A stretch of 64,000 nt of DNA from Erysipelotrichaceae bacterium OPF54 (lineage in GTDB: Bacteria; Bacillota_I; Bacilli_A; Erysipelotrichales; Erysipelotrichaceae): positions 3,077,659-3,141,658 of the forward strand of contig BQKD01000001.1 in the NCBI GenBank assembly GCA_022834735.1, written 5' to 3'. The number at the start of each line of letters is the position of its first letter. Position 1 is the first letter of the stretch. Below, in pieces: positions 8,115 to 16,329 of the stretch. The position numbers and the translations under genes are program-made. The notes below the pieces were generated by a model. The model had not been told where the DNA came from and did not search any database. It saw nothing but the letters and a program-made list of their open reading frames with translations.

Positions 8115-8303
8115 ATGAGCGAATCAAAACAGAATTCGAATACCTATTCTTCTTTTGCTGAAGTCCGCCTTCCTGATCCGGGTCCCAGGAAACAAACCGG
8201 ATCGGATCGGCCAGCTATCGTTATTCAGTCTTCCAAAGGCAAGATCTATATCCATAATCATACGGAACCGGTGCTGATTCGAACGGTCCTCGATTCATTA
8301 TGA
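8115..8303 (+). CDS. tnpA: IS66 accessory protein TnpA-like, short (62 aa)
   Basis: The product aligns by position and pattern with the C-terminal end of IS66 TnpA proteins (segment GKIYIHNHTEPVLIRTVLDS), but lacks the N-terminal helix-turn-helix of the usual 90-130-aa forms. GGAGG stands 7 nt upstream of the ATG. It overlaps tnpB by 4 nt (ATGA). Either this is a naturally minimal TnpA or the N-terminal part has been lost. The surrounding element is otherwise intact. Confidence 0.8.
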   Translation: MSESKQNSNTYSSFAEVRLPDPGPRKQTGSDRPAIVIQSSKGKIYIHNHTEPVLIRTVLDSL

Positions 8304-8662
8304 GATCTCTTGATTTTAACCGCATCGATCATGTGTACATCCGTCCCGGCTACACGGATCTGCGCAAAGGCATTGACGGCCTGTGCCTGCTGGTTCAATC
8401 TTCCATGAAGCTGGACCCGCGTCAGAATATCCTCTTTCTGTTCTGCGGCAGAAAGACTTCCACCATCAAAGGACTGCTTTGGGAAGAGGATGGGTTCATG
8501 CTCATCACCAAGCGTCTAGAGAATGGAAAGTTTCAATGGCCCAGAACGGAGGAAGAAGTCATTGCGCTGAGCGAACAGGAGCTCAGATGGCTGCTTGACG
8601 GACTGAGCATTGTACAGAAAAATGCGATTCGTCCAGCACGAAAACGTGCATATATTGTGTGA
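8300..8662 (+). CDS. tnpB: IS66 accessory protein TnpB
   Basis: The 120-aa product has the family hallmark YIRPGYTDLRKGIDGLC near the N-terminus and the LFLFCGRKTSTIKGLLWEEDG segment. TnpB is required with TnpA and TnpC for IS66 transposition in studied elements, with an unclear molecular role. It starts within the tnpA stop (ATGA) and its own stop TGA at 8660-8662 shares a base with the tnpC ATG, so the three genes are translationally coupled. Confidence 0.95.
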   Translation: MRSLDFNRIDHVYIRPGYTDLRKGIDGLCLLVQSSMKLDPRQNILFLFCGRKTSTIKGLLWEEDGFMLITKRLENGKFQWPRTEEEVIALSEQELRWLLDGLSIVQKNAIRPARKRAYIV

Positions 8663-10308
8663 TGGAAAAGCCTTTCCAAGTGTGTTATAGTCGGGTCATG
8701 AAAGATGGTTACTTCGCACAGGACAACGGATCCAGCATGGAAATTCAAAAGATTCTGGAAATCATGAACGAGCAGCTGAAAAAACAGTCCGAGCAGATCG
8801 AGAAACAATCGGAACTGATCGAAAAGCTGTACGATAAGATCGAACAGAAGGACGAGATCATCCGCAAGCTTCAGAAGATGCTTTTCGGCCGGAAGAGCGA
8901 AAAGGCAGCCGCGCTTGAGATGATGGCCAATATGGAACCTCTGTTCACTATGGATTATCCGGAACCGAAACAGGAAGAACGTACAGGGACAGTCAAGGCG
9001 CATGAGCGCCGCCGCTGTCCGAACCGTACGGACGACCTGGACTCCCTTCCGCATGAAAAAGTGGTGATCGAAGCGACCGAAGAAGAAAAGAAATGTCCAT
9101 ATTGCGGAGAAGAAATGATCAAGGTGGGCGAAGAGAAAGCGCACACGATCGTAAAGGTCCTCCCTGCGCAGATCATCATCGAAGACATTTATACAGAAAC
9201 CTACGCCTGCCCTGCCTGCATGAATGACGGGGAAGGCGTTCTTTATAAGACAGACGCGCCGGCCGCTTTGATCCCCGGTTCTTTTGCGAGCGCGCAGGCC
9301 CTGGCCTATGTGGCCAACGAACGGTTTGTCAAAGGCATGACCTATTACCGGCAGGAAAAGGAATGGAAGAGCTGGAAGCTTCCTGTGAGCCGAAGAACGA
9401 TGTCCAACTGGGTGATGCTGGGATCGGAGAGTTATTTCGAACCGCTGATCGAACGGATGAAAAGTCACCTGCTGAAAGAGGAGTATATACACTGCGACGA
9501 AACGACCATCCAGGTCATGAAGGAAGAGGGGCGCAGGAATACGAACAAGTCGTATATGTGGGTGTACAGTTCGATACAGGAAAGCGAACATCCGATGCGG
9601 CTGTTCGACTATCAGCCCGGAAGAGGCGGAAAGTATGCCGCCGATTATCTGGAAGGATTCGCAGGGATATTGATCACAGACGACTATGCCGGATACAATC
9701 AGGTCGATCATGACGAAAGAGCACTGTGCTGGGCTCATGCCAGAAGGTACTTTGTAGATGCTCTGGAAGGCCTGAAGGAAGCAGCAGGATCCGTGTCAGT
9801 GAAGATACTTACACAGATCATGAAGATCTTCCGTATCGAAGCGAAGCTTCAGAAACTGAAGCCAAAAGAACGAAAAGAAGAAAGGATGCTGCGCGAAGGA
9901 GGGCTCGTGGAGCAGGTTTTCGTGTGCGCAAAAACAGCCCTGGCCACAGAAGGCTGGACAACCCAAAAGGAAAAACAGGCCCTGAATTATCTGGTAGATA
10001 ACGAAGAAGGACTGAAGATTTATCTAAAAGACGGCAATGTACCGATGACCAATTCGTTATCGGAAAGAACGATCCGAAGCTTCGCGATCGGACGGCGCAA
10101 CTGGCTGTTCTCGGGAAGTCCGAGAGGAGCCCGAAGCTGCGGCGTACTGTATTCGGTCGTAGAAAGTGCGAAAGCCAACGGACTGGTACCGTACAAATAC
10201 ATACTGTACGTGTTGGAAAAACTGAGGGGAAAGATCGGGCAGCTGAGTGACGAGATCCTTGATCAGATGATGCCGTGGAATGCAGAAGTCAAAGAACAAT
10301 GCGTATAA
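8662..10308 (+). CDS. tnpC: IS66-family DDE transposase TnpC
   Basis: The 548-aa transposase has an N-terminal coiled-coil/leucine-zipper region (residues about 25-80, ending LQKMLFGRKSEK), a zinc-binding part with CPYCGEEM and YACPACMN (about 143-190), and the DDE catalytic core: HCDETT, LITDDYAGYN and NSLSERTIRSFAIGRRNW. The ATG at 8662 overlaps the tnpB stop; a GTG one codon earlier is also in frame and an internal ATG lies at 8698. Length is normal for the family and no disruption is seen, so it is probably active. Confidence 0.97.
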   Translation: MEKPFQVCYSRVMKDGYFAQDNGSSMEIQKILEIMNEQLKKQSEQIEKQSELIEKLYDKIEQKDEIIRKLQKMLFGRKSEKAAALEMMANMEPLFTMDYPEPKQEERTGTVKAHERRRCPNRTDDLDSLPHEKVVIEATEEEKKCPYCGEEMIKVGEEKAHTIVKVLPAQIIIEDIYTETYACPACMNDGEGVLYKTDAPAALIPGSFASAQALAYVANERFVKGMTYYRQEKEWKSWKLPVSRRTMSNWVMLGSESYFEPLIERMKSHLLKEEYIHCDETTIQVMKEEGRRNTNKSYMWVYSSIQESEHPMRLFDYQPGRGGKYAADYLEGFAGILITDDYAGYNQVDHDERALCWAHARRYFVDALEGLKEAAGSVSVKILTQIMKIFRIEAKLQKLKPKERKEERMLREGGLVEQVFVCAKTALATEGWTTQKEKQALNYLVDNEEGLKIYLKDGNVPMTNSLSERTIRSFAIGRRNWLFSGSPRGARSCGVLYSVVESAKANGLVPYKYILYVLEKLRGKIGQLSDEILDQMMPWNAEVKEQCV

Positions 10309-10320
10309 CCCGAAAGAAAA

Positions 10321-10362
10321 AGGGCCCCTGCTTGCGAGAAGTATCTCACAGACAGGGGCCTT
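10321..10362 (+). terminator. Hairpin at the end of the IS66 genes
   Basis: GGCCCCTG and CAGGGGCC pair around an inner GAGA/TCTC stem, followed by a short TTT. It lies between tnpC and the right inverted repeat and probably ends the transposase mRNA. Confidence 0.7.
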
Positions 10363-10392
10363 TAACTATACGCGGTTCTTTTTCCCGCTTAC

Positions 10393-10400
10393 ACACAAAA
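10393..10400. repeat. Right copy of the IS66 target-site duplication
   Basis: ACACAAAA follows the right inverted repeat exactly, matching 8029-8036. Confidence 0.95.
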
Positions 10401-10428
10401 AGCTTCGGAATTAGACCGAAGCTTTTTT
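10400..10428. terminator. Bidirectional terminator between the regulator locus and map
   Basis: The 9-bp stem AAGCTTCGG/CCGAAGCTT (10400-10408 and 10416-10424) has T runs on both strands. It serves map on the minus strand and originally the HTH-TPR regulator on the plus strand. Confidence 0.9.
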
Positions 10429-10443
10429 CAACTATTGTATTTT

Positions 10444-11313
10444 TTACCACGCCAGTTTTTCGATCCCTTTGTCTGTGACAAGGATCGTATTCTCCCACTG
10501 GGCAGACAGCTTGCCGTCTTCTGTATAGGAGGTCCAGCCGTTATCGGCATCGATATAGAGGCGGTAGTCGCCTTCATTGATCATCGGCTCGATCGTAAAG
10601 ACCATGCCTGGTGCCAGGATCATTCCCTGTCCCTTGATACCAACGTGATAAACGAACGGATCTTCATGGAAATCATTGCCTACACCATGTCCGCCGTAAT
10701 CGACCACGACACTGTAGCCGTTTTTATGGGCCAGTTCCTGAATGGCAGCTCCGATATCGCCCAGATGTCCCCACGGACGCACAGCCGCGATCCCCGCTTC
10801 CATGCATTCTTTCGTGACGTCGACAAGGCGTTTTGCGTCTTCGGAAACACGGCCGATACAGAACATGCGGCTCGCATCCGCATAATGACCATGGAAGATG
10901 GTCGTGCAGTCCACATTGACAATATCGCCTTCTTCAAGAACGCGCTCATCATCGGGAATGCCGTGACATACTTCATCGTTGACGCTGGTGCAGCAGCTTC
11001 TTGGAAACCCTTCATAGCCTAATGGTGCCGGAATGCCTCCATGCTGCACCGTATAGTCATAGACAAGCTTGTCGATCTCGCCGGTCGTCATGCCCGGATG
11101 GATCTTTTCCGCCACCAGATCGAGCGCGCCCGTATTGATCTTTGCCGCTTTGCGGATCCATTTGAGATCCTCTTCGCTTTTGATCATATCGTGTGTGGGC
11201 ACCTTTTTGCCCTGCAGCTTCAAAACATTGACCGTATTGTCCCATTCCTGATGACAGTGTTTATATTTCTTTCCGGACCCGCACCAGCACGGGGAGTTTT
11301 TACTTAAAACCAT
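10444..11313 (-). CDS. map: Type I methionine aminopeptidase with N-terminal SEC-C zinc motif
   Basis: The 289-aa enzyme removes N-terminal Met from new proteins. Residues 7-21 (SPCWCGSGKKYKHCH) form a SEC-C zinc motif that precedes the catalytic domain. Metal ligands are recognisable in VNVDCTT, YADASRMF, GGHGVGNDFHEDP, FTIEPMI and the final WENTILV. It begins 16 nt after prmC in a prfA-prmC-map unit with an AAGGT-type site. The SEC-C extension is known in a subset of bacterial MetAPs and may help docking to the ribosome; that role here is inferred. Confidence 0.95.
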   Translation of the reverse strand: MVLSKNSPCWCGSGKKYKHCHQEWDNTVNVLKLQGKKVPTHDMIKSEEDLKWIRKAAKINTGALDLVAEKIHPGMTTGEIDKLVYDYTVQHGGIPAPLGYEGFPRSCCTSVNDEVCHGIPDDERVLEEGDIVNVDCTTIFHGHYADASRMFCIGRVSEDAKRLVDVTKECMEAGIAAVRPWGHLGDIGAAIQELAHKNGYSVVVDYGGHGVGNDFHEDPFVYHVGIKGQGMILAPGMVFTIEPMINEGDYRLYIDADNGWTSYTEDGKLSAQWENTILVTDKGIEKLAW

Positions 11314-11329
11314 TTGATTACCTTCTTTT

Positions 11330-12175
11330 CTACAGTTCTACGCTAAGCATCCGGTCTTTGCCCGACAGATCCTTATGGACCTTGACCGTTGCTTTTGGGA
11401 AATAGGAGAGTGCCAGCTTTCTCAGCCGTTCCCCCTGATCCCAGCCCATCTCAAAGGCCATGACCGCATGGTCGGTGCATACTTCGTGCGCCCGTTCGAA
11501 TACTTCGCGGTAAAATTTCAGACCGTCCTCGCCCCCAAACAGCGCGACGTGCGGCTCAAAATCCACGACACTATGCTCCATCTTTTCCTGTGCAGGAATA
11601 TACGGAGGATTGCATACGAGAAGATCGCAGTGCAGATCCCGGTCGATAAACGGTTCGAGCATGCTGCCTTCGATAAAGCTGACCCGTCCGTTGAGCTGTT
11701 TATTGTTCTCGTACGCTACATCAAGCGCTTCTTTGGAAATATCGGAAGCGATCACGTCCATTTTCGGTTCCTCGAGCGAAAGCGAGATCGCGATCGCCCC
11801 CGAGCCGGTCCCGACATCGAATACATTGACATGGTCCCGGTCCGCAAAGTGATCGTCGAACAGGCCGAGCACAAGCGCAACGAGCTCTTCCGTTTCAGGA
11901 CGCGGAATGAGAACATTCCCGTTGACCGTGAAGCGGTATCCGTAAAACCACTCATACCCAAGCACATAACCGAGCGGAGACCCTTTTTCCATGAGATGGA
12001 TTCCTTCCAGATAATCGGTCTGGATCTGCTCATCCGCTTCTTCATCCATGACCATGTACAAATTGATGTCCTTGAGAGAACACAGCTCGACCATGAGCAG
12101 CTGGGCTGCCTGTTCGCCCTGACCGGCTTTGAGAAGACGTTTGCGGCCTTCGTTCACGAGCGCATGGTAGGTCAT
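11330..12175 (-). CDS. prmC: Peptide chain release factor N5-glutamine methyltransferase PrmC
   Basis: The 281-aa SAM-dependent enzyme methylates the Gln of the GGQ motif in release factors. It shows the helical N-terminal domain with GSPLGYVLGYEWFYG (65-79), VFDVGTGSGAIAISL as the SAM site (118-132), and NPPY at 189-192 which binds the glutamine. Its ATG shares one base with the prfA stop (TAATG), so it is coupled to its substrate gene. Confidence 0.96.
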   Translation of the reverse strand: MTYHALVNEGRKRLLKAGQGEQAAQLLMVELCSLKDINLYMVMDEEADEQIQTDYLEGIHLMEKGSPLGYVLGYEWFYGYRFTVNGNVLIPRPETEELVALVLGLFDDHFADRDHVNVFDVGTGSGAIAISLSLEEPKMDVIASDISKEALDVAYENNKQLNGRVSFIEGSMLEPFIDRDLHCDLLVCNPPYIPAQEKMEHSVVDFEPHVALFGGEDGLKFYREVFERAHEVCTDHAVMAFEMGWDQGERLRKLALSYFPKATVKVHKDLSGKDRMLSVEL

Positions 12176-13251
12176 TATTTCTTTTCTCCTGCCAGCTTGG
12201 CCTGCTGATCGGCAAGCTGAAGCGCCTGCATCAGATCATCCAGACGCCCATCCATGATCCGGTCGAGCTGATTGACCGTATATCCGATCCGATGATCCGT
12301 GACCCGATTCTGCGGATAGTTGTATGTACGGATCTTTTCGGCCCGGTCTCCCGTACCGATCTTTGTCCGGCGTTCCGCTTCGTTTTCCTCATCGATCTTG
12401 CGCTGATGTTCCTCATAGACACGGGCGCGGATCGTTGCCAGGGCCGTGGCCCGGTTTTCATGCTGGCTGCGCCCATCCTGGCATTTTACAATAATGCCTG
12501 TCGGCTTATGGATGATGCGCACTGCCGAATCGGTCTTGTTGACATGCTGTCCTCCGGCTCCCGACGCACGCATCGTCTCGATTTCCAGATCGTTCATATC
12601 GATGTCGAAATCCTCGGCATCGATTTCCGGCATCGCCAGCACCGTGGCGGTCGAAGTATGGATCCGCCCCTGACTTTCGGTCTTCGGCACACGCTGTACC
12701 CGGTGCGATCCGGATTCAAATTTCAATGTGCCGTATGCCTGATCGCCATTGACCTTGAAGGAGATGAGGGAATAGCCTCCCGCCTCGCTTTCCTCGGTAT
12801 CGATCACTTCGACTTTCCAGCCTTTCGCTTCGGCATATTTTGCGTACATGCGGAACAGATCGCCCGCAAAAATATTTCCTTCGTCTCCTCCGGCCGCTCC
12901 GCGGATCTCCAGGATCGCGTTGTGGGAGTCGTTCGGATCCTTTGGCACAAGGAGCAGCTCGAGCTTGTCGAGATATTCCTGAATGAGAGGTTCGAGACGC
13001 TCGACCTCCATTTCGGCCATTTCGCGCATTTCCTTATCGTCTTCATGAAGAAGGCTCTGCGCATCCTCCAGTTCTGCTTTCGCGTTTTTATATTCACCAT
13101 ACGTCTCGACGATTGGTGTCAGTTCATTTTGTTCGCGGCCTAATTTGGCCATTTCTTTCCGGTTCGAAACGATATCGCTGCGCATCATCAGTTCATTGAT
13201 CTCATTATAGCGCTCGACCATCGATTCGAGCCTTTCGTCCATTTTTGCCAT
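12175..13251 (-). CDS. prfA: Peptide chain release factor 1
   Basis: The 358-aa class I release factor reads UAA and UAG. GGQ lies at 233-235 inside GAGGQHVNKTDSAVR. The codon-recognition loop reads VPKTESQGRIHTS, a PxT-type motif consistent with RF1 rather than RF2. The open frame extends up to 13347, but that extension would give an unrelated Cys/Arg-rich N-terminus and overlap a promoter; the ATG at 13251 follows an AAAGGA site and gives the family length. Confidence 0.96.
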   Translation of the reverse strand: MAKMDERLESMVERYNEINELMMRSDIVSNRKEMAKLGREQNELTPIVETYGEYKNAKAELEDAQSLLHEDDKEMREMAEMEVERLEPLIQEYLDKLELLLVPKDPNDSHNAILEIRGAAGGDEGNIFAGDLFRMYAKYAEAKGWKVEVIDTEESEAGGYSLISFKVNGDQAYGTLKFESGSHRVQRVPKTESQGRIHTSTATVLAMPEIDAEDFDIDMNDLEIETMRASGAGGQHVNKTDSAVRIIHKPTGIIVKCQDGRSQHENRATALATIRARVYEEHQRKIDEENEAERRTKIGTGDRAEKIRTYNYPQNRVTDHRIGYTVNQLDRIMDGRLDDLMQALQLADQQAKLAGEKK

Positions 13252-13276
13252 GTTTGCCCAGTCCTTTCCATATTTC

Positions 13277-13285
13277 ACTATAACA
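13277..13285 (-). promoter_or_regulatory. Extended -10 promoter of the prfA-prmC-map operon
   Basis: TGT-TATAGT on the minus strand lies about 25 nt before the prfA start. No clear -35 is visible. Confidence 0.5.
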
Positions 13286-13495
13286 CAAAAAGGCGGTCCG
13301 CTCCTATCGTAACGGCCGAAACAATTGAATTGTTCGGCCGATCTCACTTCCGGGGCGGCAGCAGCATGCTCAGATCATTCAGTCCGCTCAGTTTTTTCCT
13401 GTTTGCGTGTCTCAAAAAACATAATCATATAAAAAGGAAGATATGTGATTTATTATACGTTTTTCTATTTTGAGCAGGAAGTCAAGCCTTTTCCC

Positions 13496-13597
13496 GATCA
13501 GGAACAAAGTCAAAATTGGTCTGATCCTTTTTTCTTTCAAGACCTCTCGTATAATGTAGTATCATAGAATTATAAACTGACGGATCATTTTTGATCC
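13496..13597 (+). promoter_or_regulatory. Promoter and GATC-type inverted repeats upstream of the nitroreductase operon
   Basis: TATAAT (13550-13555) is the likely -10 for the five-gene unit. It is flanked by GATCAG/CTGATC arms (13496-13501 and 13521-13526) and by GGATCA-TTTT-TGATCC (13582-13597) between the -10 and the ribosome site. The arms may be operator sites or a leader hairpin. The remaining part of the 367-bp gap back to the prfA start holds only the prfA promoter. Confidence 0.4.
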
Positions 13598-13618
13598 TTA
13601 TTGATGAAAGGGAACTCT

Positions 13619-14365
13619 ATGAACAAAACCATTCAGCAGCTCTATGAACGTAAGTCCACCCGCGCCTTTCTGAAAGAGCCGATTGCTCAAAAGGAAAAGG
13701 AAATCATTTTCGAAGCTGCCATGCAGGCACCAAGTGCCGGCAATATGTCCCTGTATTCCATTGTGGAAATCAGCGATCCGGTCTTAAAAGAAAAACTGGC
13801 CATCCTTTGCGATGATCAGCCCTTTATCGTCCAGGCACCACTCGTGCTCGTCTTTCTTGCCGACTACCAGAAGTGGCATACGCTGTTTGCCAGCCATGAT
13901 CTGCCTTGTGCAGGGTTTGGCGAAGGCGACCTGTTCCTTGCGATGGCCGACTGCCTTATTGCGGCCCAGAATACGGTCGTTGCCGCCGAGTCACTGGGCA
14001 TCGGCTCGTGCTATATCGGCGACATCATCGAACACTACGAAGAAGTAAAAGAACTGCTTCATCTGCCAAAGTATGCGCTACCTGCCGCCATGCTCGTATA
14101 CGGCAAGCCTGCGCCATCCGCCCTTGCCCGCAGCAAGCCGCCCCGTTTTTCGATCCAGGATATGGTATTTACGAATTCCTATCCCGAACGTTCTGACAAA
14201 CAGATCGAAGAAATGTTCATGAGGCGGCAGGATCTTGCTAAAGGAGAGCTCGACAGCTACGTAAAACGCATCCATTCATTCAAATACGATACGGATTTCC
14301 GGCAGGAAATGAACCGGTCCATTCAGGTCATGATCGATTCGTGGAGCCGACATGATGATGTATGA
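13619..14365 (+). CDS. Nitroreductase-family flavin oxidoreductase (NfsA/FRP-like)
   Basis: The 248-aa protein belongs to the FMN-dependent nitroreductase fold: the N-terminal YERKSTRAFLKEPI, MQAPSAGNMSLYS for FMN contact, and the ESLGIGSCYIGDI segment. The longer C-terminal part is like the NfsA/FRP subgroup that uses NADPH. The ATG at 13619 is chosen over 13604 because AAAGGGA lies just before it. It opens a tightly packed unit and overlaps the RpiR regulator gene by 14 nt. Physiological substrates may be quinones, flavins or nitro compounds; this cannot be read from sequence. Confidence 0.9.
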   Translation: MNKTIQQLYERKSTRAFLKEPIAQKEKEIIFEAAMQAPSAGNMSLYSIVEISDPVLKEKLAILCDDQPFIVQAPLVLVFLADYQKWHTLFASHDLPCAGFGEGDLFLAMADCLIAAQNTVVAAESLGIGSCYIGDIIEHYEEVKELLHLPKYALPAAMLVYGKPAPSALARSKPPRFSIQDMVFTNSYPERSDKQIEEMFMRRQDLAKGELDSYVKRIHSFKYDTDFRQEMNRSIQVMIDSWSRHDDV

Positions 14366-15107
14366 CAAGCTGCCAGTCGTCCTGCTCATGGGAATGGCTT
14401 CGGCCCGCCAGGACTCGATCAATTGCCAGATCGCGTCGTATGTACTGGCTCATATGGATGATCTGTCCGGCATCGGGATCGTGGAACTTGCGAAACGCTG
14501 TCATAGCGGAACCAGTTCGATCTCACGCTTCTGCAAGGAAATCGGTCTGCAGGATTTTGCCGAGCTCAAGGAACTGCTGGCTGGCAATTCGCTGCGCTTC
14601 CAGCGCACAGACCACTATGCCGATCATGTGATCGAAAGTATCGGACACGCTGCTGACAGTGTTTCCCTGCAAGCGGTCCGCAGCTTCTGTCATGATCTGG
14701 ACCGTTTTACAAAGGTCGCCATTTTCGGGATCCTGAAAGGAGCAGGGATCGTCTTCAATCTCAAGACCGATCTGCTCATGCTTTCCAAACCGGTGTTCAC
14801 GACCATGTCATTTCATGAACAGCTGGAGTATCTGCATAAGGCGGGTAAAGACACCTTGATCCTGCTCTTTTCCCATACCGGATCGTATTTCGAATATGTG
14901 GAAGCCCGCACTTTATCCAAAAACAGGCCAAAGATCTATATGGTCGCTCCGGCAGGAACGGTTCCTGATCCGGCAGTCGATACGTACATTTACTTTGAAT
15001 CGGTTCGCGATCAGATCTCCCATCCTTATCAGATGCAGTATATTGCCGGCCTCATTGCCCAGGAGTACGCTGCCCTGCACCCGGCTGTTTCCAGGATCTG
15101 GAAATAA
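14352..15107 (+). CDS. RpiR-family transcriptional regulator (HTH plus SIS domain)
   Basis: The 251-aa protein has an RpiR-type N-terminal helix-turn-helix (about 25-80, with GIVELAKRCHSGTSSISRFCKEIG) and a C-terminal SIS sugar-isomerase-like domain (about 100-250, including VAIFGILKGAGIVFNLKTDL). RpiR proteins usually sense a phosphosugar. Three in-frame ATGs (14352, 14355, 14358) follow GTGGAG; any could be used. It lies inside the nitroreductase-DJ-1 unit, so it may autoregulate that unit. The DNA sites flanking the promoter are candidate targets. Confidence 0.88.
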   Translation: MMMYDKLPVVLLMGMASARQDSINCQIASYVLAHMDDLSGIGIVELAKRCHSGTSSISRFCKEIGLQDFAELKELLAGNSLRFQRTDHYADHVIESIGHAADSVSLQAVRSFCHDLDRFTKVAIFGILKGAGIVFNLKTDLLMLSKPVFTTMSFHEQLEYLHKAGKDTLILLFSHTGSYFEYVEARTLSKNRPKIYMVAPAGTVPDPAVDTYIYFESVRDQISHPYQMQYIAGLIAQEYAALHPAVSRIWK

Positions 15108-15156
15108 ACGGGTTTTTCTTTTTTCTGATGTATCGTATAGGCGAAGGAGGAAACAG

Positions 15157-15771
15157 ATGGAAAAAGAAAAGACAATGTATCAGGCGCTTGCCCTGATCGG
15201 CGGCTTCCTGGAAACCTATGCCTATACGTGCCGCGATCATGTATTTGCCAACGCGCAGACCGGCAACATCATCAAGATCGGTATCGCTGTTGCCCAATAC
15301 CAGTTCGAAGATGTTCTTCGTTATCTTCTGCCCGTATGTGCTTTTGTGGCCGGGATCCTGTGCGCACTTCGTCTGCAAAGTGCCGATTGTATACTTTTAA
15401 CCGAAGGCATCCTGCTCCTTGCGACCGGAACGATTCCGCAAGGCATATATAAAAACGATCTTGACAATGTTCTGATCTCTTTTCTTTGCGCTATCCAGAT
15501 GGAACATTTCAGAACGCCGGCCACGACAGTGTGTACGGGCAATCTGCGGATCCTTTCCGAGCAGCTGGCCTGCCGTCGTTTTGCACAGGCCGGGCGCTAT
15601 GGGAATGTGCTCTTCCTGTTTATTTCCGGAACGATCCTGGGCGTCCTTTTCACAAAATATCTGGGTGAGAAATCCGTATGGATCCTGATTCTTCCGTTAT
15701 GCGCCGCCTTGCGCGTCCATCGGAGCATGACTGCTTTAGCAAGGATAGAAAAAGCGAGGGAAATGCAATGA
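15157..15771 (+). CDS. DUF1275 (YoaK-like) integral membrane protein
   Basis: The 204-aa protein has about six hydrophobic segments and the DUF1275 features GGFLETYAYTCRDHVFANAQTGNIIKIG-like N-terminus (first about 35 residues) and the MEHFRTPATTVCTGNLR motif in the middle. No substrate is known for the family. AAGGAGG stands 6 nt upstream of the ATG. Its stop overlaps the next ATG (ATGA), tying it to the two DJ-1-type genes. Confidence 0.88.
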   Translation: MEKEKTMYQALALIGGFLETYAYTCRDHVFANAQTGNIIKIGIAVAQYQFEDVLRYLLPVCAFVAGILCALRLQSADCILLTEGILLLATGTIPQGIYKNDLDNVLISFLCAIQMEHFRTPATTVCTGNLRILSEQLACRRFAQAGRYGNVLFLFISGTILGVLFTKYLGEKSVWILILPLCAALRVHRSMTALARIEKAREMQ

Positions 15772-16328
15772 AAAATGCTGCTGTACTGATCGCTCCCGGA
15801 TTTGAAGAGGGAGAAACGATGACGATCGTCGATATCTTAAGACGATGCGATATCCATTGTACGATTTACGGCACTTCCAAAGAAGTGGAAGGTGCCCATC
15901 ACATTGTGCTGAAAAGCGATGCGCCGATCAGCTACGATGTTCTTGAAAACGATATGGTCATCCTGCCAGGAGGCTATGGACAGGCCGATGCGATGCGAGA
16001 AAATGAAGAAGTCCAGCACATCCTCAAACAGATGGCAAAGGACAATAAATATGTATGTGCGATGTGCGCTTCGCCGATCGCGCTCGAAAAAGCCGGACTG
16101 CTTGAAAACAGAAGATATACTGCCTATCAGGGCTATGACGAGAAGATCAAAGCCGGACAATACGAAAAGGAAGCGGTCGTCACAGACGGTCATCTTGTCA
16201 CGGCCGGAGGACCAGCCTGTGCTTATGCGTTTGCCTATACGCTTGCCGAGCTGCTCGGAGCCGACAGCGAACCGGTCAAAGAACGCATGGTATACTACAA
16301 TACATTTGATGCAGGGAAAGGAGACTGA
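15768..16328 (+). CDS. DJ-1/PfpI-family protein, first of two tandem paralogs
   Basis: The 186-aa protein has the DJ-1 fold signatures: GFEEGETMTIVDILRR near the N-terminus with the conserved Glu, ILPGGYGQADAMREN, and the nucleophile elbow VCAMCASPIALEKAGLL carrying the reactive Cys. Family members act as deglycase/glyoxalase-type or redox-sensing proteins. It overlaps the DUF1275 gene by 4 nt and is followed after one base by a second DJ-1 gene, consistent with tandem duplication and later divergence. Confidence 0.92.
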   Translation: MKNAAVLIAPGFEEGETMTIVDILRRCDIHCTIYGTSKEVEGAHHIVLKSDAPISYDVLENDMVILPGGYGQADAMRENEEVQHILKQMAKDNKYVCAMCASPIALEKAGLLENRRYTAYQGYDEKIKAGQYEKEAVVTDGHLVTAGGPACAYAFAYTLAELLGADSEPVKERMVYYNTFDAGKGD

Positions 16329-16329
16329 C

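Larger units (their letters stand above)
8037..10392 (+). mobile_element. Complete IS66-family insertion sequence, 2356 bp
   Basis: The element has perfect 22-bp terminal inverted repeats (8037-8058 and 10371-10392) starting GTAAGCGGGAAAAAG, flanked by the 8-bp duplication ACACAAAA. It carries tnpA, tnpB and tnpC in order on the plus strand. Perfect ends, an intact duplication and open reading frames indicate a recent insertion. Removing it and one duplication restores a 3' untranslated region of about 35 nt between the regulator stop at 8001 and the terminator starting at 10400. Confidence 0.97.

Noticed and set aside
8533..9738. 401-aa minus-strand ORF inside IS66
   Set aside because: It lies opposite tnpC and is a by-product of codon usage there; the tnpC frame has all family motifs.
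13252..13347. N-terminal extension of release factor 1
   Set aside because: It would exceed the family length, has no ribosome site and covers the promoter.
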